Assembly: GCA_039881145.1 (NCBI GenBank)
Contig: JAYKKI010000039.1
Location: 19,648,001-19,712,000, forward strand
Length of the DNA stretch: 64,000 nucleotides
Direction of reading: 5' to 3'
Source: Druceiella hillmani
Lineage: Eukaryota > Arthropoda > Insecta > Lepidoptera > Hepialidae
Positions 56,501 to 64,000 of this stretch are shown piece after piece. Position 1 is the first letter of the stretch, and every line of letters begins with the position of its first letter. A program made the translations under genes and the position numbers. The notes beneath the pieces are model-generated. The model worked only from the letters and a program-made list of their open reading frames with translations, ran no database searches and was not told the origin of the DNA.

Positions 56501-58049
56501 TTGTTCTTCATTCTATCATTTTCATAAAGGGGATTGCGCACGTCAAAATTATATTTTTGGAGGAAGGGCCTAATCTGTAGTTCGATTGTTTCATTGCTAA
56601 CATTCCATGTATATATATCATAAAAAAATAAGTCATAATTGCAAAATTACATATTAATTTTTTAATTATTAGCTTAATAGTTTTCCACATGCCACTACTA
56701 GGTTTGGGAATACAATGTGATTCAATTATTGGTTGAAATATACTTAGAGGAGCTATATAAAAAAATTTTTGCCAATTGTGTTATTCCCTTGCGCCTATAT
56801 TATGATCAGTATTGTACCAATTATGTCATCTATCATACCATGAGATTCATTTCGTTTCTCTGTACAAGGTAAGCATAATCAAGTTTATGCTATTTGTATT
56901 GGTCAGCTCCAGATATGCGAGCAAACAAATTTATCAGTTCTAAAAGTTGAAAAGTGTGTCAAGTGCCAGCGGCCATCGCGTTGATATTTTTTTATGGTTC
57001 TATATTTTTATTCCAAGTCATCTCTAAATATAGATGTGCTAATATTATGTGCTGACAGTTAATTTATTTGGTTTAAGTGTTTATGTTAGTCTAAGGCTAG
57101 GAAGTTATGTAGTAGTTCATAATGAAATTTAGTTCATGGCTTTATCGCCCGGTTATAAATTAGACAGTTATATATTACTGCCAAAGCGTAAAGGGATTTT
57201 TATTGATTTTTAATAATTTATGGTTTATTCTCTACGTTGTGGTTTAGTTATAAAGTTATATCTGATACTATTCCTAGCTGTAAAGTCAATCTCTGTTGAC
57301 TGATAATATTTCAAAATAAAAATACCGTCATTAATCGTAAAATACGTGTTGTAGACCATATGGACAATAATAAACTGTTATATACGTAATTTTTGTTTGT
57401 CAATACATTTAAAACCGACTAATTAAATTTATTGATTGTAAACAATTTTTCAGTATAAATTTAATTACTAAGGCAAAGTCTATTTGTGAATATTGTTTTT
57501 CCGAAGAACCTTCTGAAAAATATTTTCTAAGATTTTCTCATATTTTTTGAAAAATTTTTTATTCCAAATCTTGTATTTCTTATCTTTCGTAATACTTTAT
57601 CTATCATATACATTTTTTAATCTTCCTGTTTTCTCGTTCATGTTGGGGCACTTCATTCTATTTCTATACATGTTTATTTTACATTCTTGTAACAAGTATT
57701 TTTTAAATGTTTACGGTACTTAATAGCTGAATTAACTTGACCCTTTTTCCGAGAGCTCATCATCAGTCATTTGTTAATGTACAATATTAACAATTTTAAT
57801 TAAGGATTTGTTTTCCATCTAAGTAACTAAATTTTCCGTTTGTAAAATCATACAATTGAAGTATATGAATACATTGTTTTTCACATTACAAATAAAAACA
57901 AAAAACAATATTTATGTAAAAATAAAAACAATATTTACCGCGCATTTGGCAATAGGTGTGCTTTACGCTAGTTTATATATTAAAAGATTTAAAAAGGTAA
58001 TATGACATAACGTGTTCTATATAATAAAACTATACAAAAAACTAAAATG
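53538..58049. other. Intron 6, long AT-rich stretch
   Basis: No recognisable gene or transposon over 4.5 kb. A hairpin with 14-base perfect arms (TGTTTTATGAGAAT and inverse) is at 56100-56142. A short (TA)n run is at 53606-53622. Open frames are short and Ile/Asn/Lys/Tyr-rich. Confidence 0.5.
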
Positions 58050-58165
58050 TCTTTAGAGTTCGGTACCTAAAGAGTTCCAACAGAACCCCACTGTATGGCA
58101 ATGCCATTTGTCCGTCCATCCATTTATCTGTTTGTCTGTTTGTCTGTCAGAGGTTTTCAACTTCT
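58050..58165. repeat. Degenerate dispersed insect repeat (GTTCC ... GTCCGTCCATCC)
   Basis: TTCGGTACCTAAAGAGTTCC, AACAGAACCCCACTG, then TGTCCGTCCATCCATTTATC and TGTTTGTCTGTTTGTCTGTC. It looks like the widespread insect repeat beginning GGTTCCGTACC and followed by a GTCC/GTCTG run. Related fragment at 44083. Confidence 0.5.
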
Positions 58166-58829
58166 AAATCAAATAAAATAGAAACTTTAATTCCACGTAC
58201 AATATATAGTTCATGGGACCAAAAGTAAAAATAGTATTTAAAATGACTTAAAAAGTTGTTTTGAGGGGCTTCCCGACAATAAAGGAAGTCAGCCCTCCTA
58301 AAAGATATTTTTTTCTACACAGGCTTGTTGAGTATCGTTGAAAAAATCCCTTTGAATAAAGCCACAAAATTGTTTTTAAATTTTTTTTCACTGATAAATA
58401 ACGATTCGGTTTACCATAAAAGTTCCCATTTTATACTCATTTTGTTACCAGGTCTGCCTCAACAAACTATTACATAGGAAGTTGTTATTCGGCTCAAACA
58501 CTTCTCACATCTTGCATTTAAAAAACAAATACTAAATAGAGCTAAATTTAAAATATTAAAAAGTGAAGAGTAATGAAACCAAAGTATTTTTGAGAATTTC
58601 ATAATGTTTTTACGCCAGGCATAAAGGCATATATATTTTCATATTTCTATGCAATATATTTTCATAGTGAATATAACATTAATATCTGCAAATAGTTTAA
58701 TGGAAAACACTGTTTGAAATAAAAAAATTTCATGTTTTCCGAGTTATAACATTTTTTTAACAGTAATTTTAACCACATATAGATTATCGATAATGGTAAT
58801 ATCGTAGCAATTTTGCTTTTAATATCGGG

Positions 58830-59400
58830 TGCACCCTTCCCTGCTGTAGATATAATTTTGCCGTCTTTGTGCTATGTTTTTAATTAAATGGACCATATTT
58901 TCTTCAAAGTACATTTTTAGCAGGTTAACCAGACCTGTTCACTGGAAATGCTGGACAACTATTCCATTATTTTTCAAACTTCCTTTGATTTGGTCCATAT
59001 GTGTTTAATGACATTAATAACCGGGCTGCGAGCGGACCGTTCAACGAAAGTTCTTTTGGTGGTAATGGCAGTTGTTCTTTTGGTGGTACTGGCAGTTGTT
59101 TTTTTGGTGGTATTGTATTAAAATGATATATAACCACTTACATTAAAAAAATTACATGATTTGAGGGTTGGCAACATATGCCTCATAATTAGTTGCATTC
59201 ACTTGCCCCCTTTTATAACGTTGGGTTCAATTTTGACCATAAGACATATCCCACCCCATACAACACCATTCCACGAGTCAGTTTCATAAACATATGGATC
59301 TATGAAATGTTTTCCAGTTTTTTGCCATTCTGTTACGAACCAGGTGTCACTCACCCGTACATCTAAGGCGAACTCATTCACATTGAATAATTATAAACGA
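58830..59400 (-). pseudogene. Tc1-type transposase relic 3
   Basis: The minus strand at 59381-59199 reads V-S-D-T-W-F-V-T-E-W-Q-K-T-G-K-H-F and N-G-V-V-W-G-G-I-C-L-M, the central Tc1 block (G-G-x-S-V-M-V-W-G-G-I). Lower down, R-S-P-V-I-N-V-I-K-H-I-W-T-K (about 59035-58990) corresponds to R-S-P-D-L-N-P-I-E-H-x-W with the catalytic Asp lost. A tandem of 24-base units at 59051-59115 sits between them. A different, older subfamily from the two Tc1 elements upstream. Ends not found. Confidence 0.75.
59051..59115. repeat. 24-bp tandem repeat, 2.7 copies
   Basis: TTCTTTTGGTGGTAATGGCA plus GTTG, then the same with one change, then a partial third copy. Lies within the Tc1 relic at 58830-59400, between its two readable parts. 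Confidence 0.9.
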
Positions 59401-59624
59401 ACAGCACACATTCAGGATTATGCCCAGTCTTACTGAAGTTTATTTTGAATAATTTGATTTCTGACACAGAATAAAGTATAAAGTGCAGGAGTAATGTTAG
59501 TAACATATTTGTTTGTGTAAAAATACTCATTGTCAACTTACAATTATGTTTAAGAATTAATCTTAGATTTGTAAACAGTCTTTGAAGTTGAGTAGCATAT
59601 TTTAATACTTAAACATTTTGGCAG

Positions 59625-59750
59625 GCTCTTTTATCGGACCCTAATGCAGACCTTAACAGCTGGCCACTAGATCTGGTGGCTCTGCGAGATAAGCTGCATA
59701 CGGATGCTCAACAGACGATACAGCATATGAAGATTATGCATGAGGAGGAG
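59625..59750 (+). CDS. Plp: Pericentrin-like gene, exon 7 (residues 835-876)
   Basis: Acceptor CATTTTGGCAG at 59624 and donor GAGGAG|GTGAGC at 59750, 42 codons, phase 0 at both ends. It encodes A-L-L-S-D-P-N-A-D-L-N-S-W-P-L-D-L-V-A-L-R followed by a helix (D-K-L-H-T-D-A-Q-Q-T-I-Q-H-M-K, ending H-E-E-E). It follows a 16.8-kb intron filled with transposons. Codon use and composition clearly differ from the AT-rich flanks. The protein continues beyond: no stop is reached and no further exon is recognised to 64000. Confidence 0.85.
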
Positions 59751-62700
59751 GTGAGCATTTAGTTTGTAATATGCTTTCTTTATTATTGTTTCTGTGTTGA
59801 AAACATGTTAAATTTTCAACAAACCAATGTGAAATATATTCGTTTTCTGTAAGAAATTTTTTCAACCGTGGTACACTACAAAACTACTCGTAAATGGTTG
59901 CGCGAAGCTAGTCTTCAAATTGTTATGAATATATCAACATGAGTAGATTCATTCTTTTCATTGTCTATGATTCTTGAATAGGTAGACTGCGATGAGAATG
60001 CCACCATTTGATGATGGTGCGCCGTATCATCAAATGGTGGCTGTATGCCTTATGATCAGCCCACCGACGTGAAACTTTATAGCCTAAGACTTTTGCTTCT
60101 TTACAAATTTTTAGTTCGCTTTTTACTATTTAGTGGCGTTTTAATATTTTTTAAATTAATTTCTGAAGTGAAACATCGAATTGCACGTTTGCACATCATG
60201 ACGTGCTATTCGGCCAGTTTCGTGTTTTGTTGACTCTTTCTGACTTGATTCGGCCAGCTTTGCGTCTTGTCGGCTCTTTCTGACTTAATCTATTACACTA
60301 CTCTACTACACTACACACACTCTACGTGTGTGTTAGTGTATCAGCACTGTTTCTTATTTACTAACGCTTACCACTTATCAAATTTAATAAAATATAGTGT
60401 TTAACAGCTTCCAGGTGTCCTATAATGGTTCAAATCTTTTTTATTTTTGTCTTTTTGTTAATTGAATCATGTTTTTAAATTTTTTTATTTTTATTATCGC
60501 TGTATTGAATTTCTAGGACGGCATGTATCCTATGTGACTCAGACAATAATGACGAATTCAATAACACCTCAGACATCAAAATACATTTAGCCATTTAGGC
60601 TCTAGGGTAGTATAAAGCGTAACTCGTACATGTAACTAAAAAACATTACACTCCTTGTTATGCAGTCCGGTAAAAATAAACAAACTACTTTGAACGGAAA
60701 TTAAACTTTTCATTATAGTAAAGAATGTATTTTATTGAAACATTTTGTTTAAATGAGGAGACATGTCCTTAGCAATACTAAAGTAATAAACACTAGTCAA
60801 TTGGGAAAATGTTTATTTATTCAAATAACCCCAATAATATTCACGTTTGAAATTCAATTATAATCTGTGTGTGCAAATAATAAGAATCTGGATAATATTT
60901 TGACAGTATTTTGAAAAACAATAAATCCATTCATACCCATAAAAAATGTGTTTTATATATTTATTGAAGAAACTTATCAATTGATTGAAACATTTATCAT
61001 CATATAGCTTAGAGTGTTCCGATGGACATAGGGTATATATTATATATTTGTAAAATGTGAGTGAACAATAACGATATAATTGAAGGGTGCCGAGTAAATT
61101 TTTGAGTTAAAATTTTGAACTATTATTGCATTACATCAACTACATTAGAATAATTTACAAAGATATTTTAGACAACATAAAAGACTACAAAAAAGTGTGT
61201 ACATATTGATATTTATAGTTTGTTACTGTTTACATATTGTTATAAAATCAGATCTTTATGATCCGATTTTGCAACAGTAAATGAAGTATGAAGTATTTTT
61301 TAATTAAACAAACTAACCCATTATGGCTACAAACAATATTTGAGATAATTGTACAGTACAATGAAATCTGCCAAAACTACTTTTTTTATGTTACAAAATT
61401 GGGCTACACAGTTTTGAATAAGCAAGTAAAGCACTGAATAATTAACAAAACCATTAAGAAACCATTTATTAATCTACTGTAAATATGTTTTATAAAAAAG
61501 AGATTGAATTAACACGCATCCACGGACTCCGTCCTCGTGGCAAATAGCAAAGTTTTATAGCGTGATACTCATTATATCTTCTTTTAATAAGAAACAAAAG
61601 GGGAAAGCACTTTACGACTTTTAGGGATAGTTAAGTTTAGATCTTTGATGTGGGATGAAAGGGCTGGATGGAATTTTGTTGGACAGTGTAAACATTTGGG
61701 TGCGAGAGAATTTTAAGTCATAAATTTTAGATTTCTGTATTTTTAGTTGGAGAATCTGATTATTATTCTTCTTAAAAATTACGCATACAATATTCTCTGA
61801 AAATTGATGAGAACTATTCTTATAAATTTTATATAAATTGTCTGTACGTCAAAACGTTATAGTCTCTATTTTTATTTTTTCTTGTTGGAGATGAGAAAAT
61901 CGTAGTAAAATTGCATTTGAAGATTAATGTTTGCTATTTTTGTGTACTATTGTTATATATTACTAAATTACAATTTCATAATGGGGATGTTAGGACTATA
62001 ATTACAGACAATTTCCATATATTCAATCAGCTTCATCCACTCGTGTCTTCAATTATTCCTTTGTTACATTGTAGTCGCTTTTGAGCCTGTATTTTATAAA
62101 ATCGTATTTGGCACTGGATTTGATTTAGTTATGGTTTTAGTTTTGAAAAGTACAAACTAATATTCTGCTATGTTTCCCAATAATATCATATTCTTACACA
62201 GAGGACTATAATTTCCCAAGCGAATATTAGTGTGTAAAACGTAATAGCAGTAAGTTAATGGTAATGAATAAGATAAGAAATACATACATTCACATGTTCA
62301 TTAAAAAAAAAACAAATTTAAATAAAACAAAATAGCAAGATGTTAGGTGTATAGAATGAATAGGGGAGTAGTAAAGAATAGTATGTGCAAAGACAATTTT
62401 AATTTGATCTCTAGTTTATGTTAGAGTCATATTTTTGAGAATGAAGATAAATTGAATAGACAAGTTTAGAAGTTCTTCTAGTTTCTTGGTTCATCAAAAT
62501 ATAATTATTTATTTTTTATAATTATTTCTTGGAAATAATGAAAAGATAATTTTTATAATTTGTATTAATGTGAATAAAAGATTTGGATGTTAAACTGTTT
62601 TCGCCTACAACTTTTTTCACATGAAATTCAGGTGCAACCTAATTATTTTAAGTCTTTCTTTCAAAAACTGATAAATTGCTTATGTGTCATTGTTTTACTA

Positions 62701-63580
62701 AAACAATTGCTGCAAAAACAAAGCACTTGCTTATCTTTGAAAGATTTTGTCAGCTTGTTCGTATTATATAGCGACTATTATGGAACACTCGTGTCAGTAT
62801 GACAATTAAGTTTCATAACGTGAAAGTTCTGTTAAATCCATTAAGTCACTTTTGTAGGTTACAATCTCAAATGTAGATAGACCAATGTTCTATAAACTTT
62901 TGTTTTTTTATAAAATTAATGTACTATGCATAGAATAATGAACAACCATACAGTAACTATTTTTATAAGCAATTGTATTATATTATATATATTGTTTTGT
63001 ATGTATAAATATATACATATCATATACAGATATATCATATACAGATATATTATTAAAATAATTTATTTGTATATTTGATATGCATTGAGTCATATAGAAG
63101 CGAAAGTAGTAAAATCAAAATATGTTGATAATAGAGAAAGTTTTTTAGATTCACAGAAATAAATAAGTTATTGTGAATTGTTAATTATTAAATGACATTT
63201 TAATGATTTCAGTAAAGAAATTTAGCCAAACTGTGTATTTTCTTATAGTTCATACAAAAAAGCGTAAGTATTTTCATCCGAAATTGCTCGTTTTGCAATT
63301 TAGGTTTGGATGTTGCTCTCTTTGATTCTACACGATTCAATTGTTATGTACGTAAAATTTTGAAAATCAGTATATCTGAATATATAATCTGATAGTCTCG
63401 TCAACTGCTTCTAATCTAACTTCATTGTCAAACTTCATATATAATACCATCACCTTGCTCTCAATTTAAACATTAATTTGTGTCATCTCTTTTTTTATTC
63501 TCCTTCATTTCTGTGTAGTTCCTAATTGGTTGTATACAATTTGTATACATATAAGCAGATTGTATAAGCTGTCATGTGTA
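59751..63580. other. Intron 7 (incomplete), mostly featureless
   Basis: AT-rich. Notable spots are a perfect hairpin at 60000-60041, two 40-base tandem units at 60208-60287 (ATTCGGCCAG ... TCTTTCTGACTT), a CA/TG hairpin at 60307-60341, and two tandem ATCATATACAGATAT units at 63018-63050. No further exon of the pericentrin-like gene is visible. Confidence 0.5.
60000..60041. repeat. Perfect hairpin, 16-bp arms
   Basis: GCCACCATTTGATGAT at 60000-60015 and its exact inverse at 60026-60041 around a 10-base loop (GGTGCGCCGT). GC content is above the surroundings. It lies 250 bases after exon 7. No larger inverted repeat extends from it. Confidence 0.9.
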
Positions 63581-64000
63581 TACGAAGTGTGATCAAAAAA
63601 GGTGGTGAATAAATTTATAACAAACAAAGCAACTACTTTACAGCAAACTTGACTTAATTTCTTTCAAAATACTCTCATTGACTAGCGATATACTTATTCC
63701 AATGGCAGTTCCGTAATTACAAGCATTTTTGGAAGTCTTCTTTCAGAATGGCCTTCAGGTGCTCTGTCATGGGCCTTGCAATGTCGGGAATGGTGTCAAT
63801 GCTTTGCACAGACCAGTACGTGACGTTCAGATATTCAGCAGGCTTTAGAATAGTTAATCGCTGGTTTAAACGAGCCTTTTTTGCGTTTTTTACACGTTTT
63901 TGTTTGTTTTTGAAGATTAAGGACATCCCGACCTTTTGTCGTCTTGAACCGACTCATGGCTTATCCACTTGTAAAACAGTCTTCAGAGTCATCACTTCAT
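63581..64000 (-). mobile_element. Mariner-like element, cut by the window end
   Basis: Begins at TA with CGAAGTGTGATCAAAAAAGG, the type of terminal repeat seen at insect mariner ends. On the minus strand, 63926-63717 reads S-V-Q-S-I-D-T-I-P-D-I-A-R-P-M-T-E-H-L-K-A-I and E-D-F-Q-K-C-L. A frame-shifted continuation resembles the C-terminal E-Y-F-E motif of mariner transposases (about 63665). A stop after Q-K-C-L and the frame change show decay. The catalytic domain would lie to the right of 64000, so intactness cannot be judged. Confidence 0.75.

Larger units (their letters stand above)
25088..59750 (+). other. Plp: Gene span: pericentrin-like/AKAP9-type centrosome scaffold protein, 5' and central part
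   Basis: Seven exons (25088-25135, 25404-26594, 31002-31750, 36194-36371, 38283-38537, 42719-42799, 59625-59750) total 2628 nt, exactly 876 codons, with no stop. All six introns begin GT and end AG. Residues 1 to about 413 are acidic and Ser/Pro/Lys-rich, probably disordered. Residue 414 onward is mostly coiled coil. The segment at residues 416-433 matches the conserved E-F-E-A-A-x-x-Q-R-D-x-I-I-x-Q-L-T block of AKAP9/pericentrin. In that family the proteins are large scaffolds that recruit gamma-tubulin complexes, anchor PKA, and bind the centriole through a C-terminal PACT domain. That domain would lie beyond this window. The call rests on that motif plus the coiled-coil layout. A different long coiled-coil protein (golgin-like) is the main alternative. 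Confidence 0.75.

Noticed and set aside
56865..56880. Donor-like CTGTACAAG|GTAAGC as an extra exon of the pericentrin-like gene
   Set aside because: No acceptor with an open frame upstream, and exons 6 and 7 already join in phase.
1..64000. tRNA genes
   Set aside because: I looked for B-box-like GTTCGA strings. None had a paired A box and cloverleaf arms.

Overview
The window comes from a eukaryotic, almost certainly insect, nuclear genome. It is AT-rich, genes are split by long GT/AG introns, there are long (TA)n tracts, and DNA transposons of typical insect families (piggyBac, Tc1/mariner, pogo/Tigger, hAT and MITEs) are everywhere. I cannot name the order. I recognised no retrotransposon, rRNA, tRNA or CRISPR array, and nothing prokaryotic.

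The one convincing host gene is on the + strand. Seven exons from 25088 to 59750 join in a single open frame of 876 codons that continues beyond the last exon seen. The product begins with about 400 acidic, Ser-rich, probably disordered residues and continues as coiled coil. One segment (F-E-A-A-M-S-Q-K-D, then a Leu-rich heptad run) matches the AKAP9/pericentrin family, so I call it a pericentrin-like protein (Drosophila Plp type), a centrosome scaffold. Its introns run from 0.27 to 16.8 kb.

Layout. 1-4.3 kb: non-coding, with a fold-back MITE, a duplicated segment, a (CA/TA)n tract and a 203-bp MITE. 4.7-8.5 kb: two decayed pogo/Tigger transposases, both on the minus strand. 8.5-11.8 kb: non-coding. 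11.8-13.7 kb: a decayed hAT transposase. 14.5-14.9 kb: the 5' end of a piggyBac element (minus). 15.1-15.3 kb: a small MITE. 15.67-18.86 kb: a piggyBac element split by a hAT element that itself carries a 232-bp near-perfect palindrome, a three-level nest supported by an exact 8-bp target duplication. 19-20.8 kb: repeats and a second hAT element, also with an exact 8-bp duplication. 21.2-22.8 kb: another decayed piggyBac transposase. 23.46-23.70 kb: a probable unrecognised minus-strand exon. 25.0 kb onward: the pericentrin-like gene, whose introns hold minisatellites, a 382-bp TA-flanked MITE, mariner remnants, two TTAA-flanked piggyBac-type elements, two Tc1 elements (one with a nested MITE), a long-TIR AT-rich element and a third Tc1 relic. 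The window ends inside a mariner on the minus strand.

No transposase here is intact, so the mobile elements look like fossils. I found no undescribed multi-gene system. The points most worth a second look are the nested insertion, the long palindrome family, the possible internal promoter and first exon at 46.93-47.25 kb, and the unrecognised exon at 23.5 kb.
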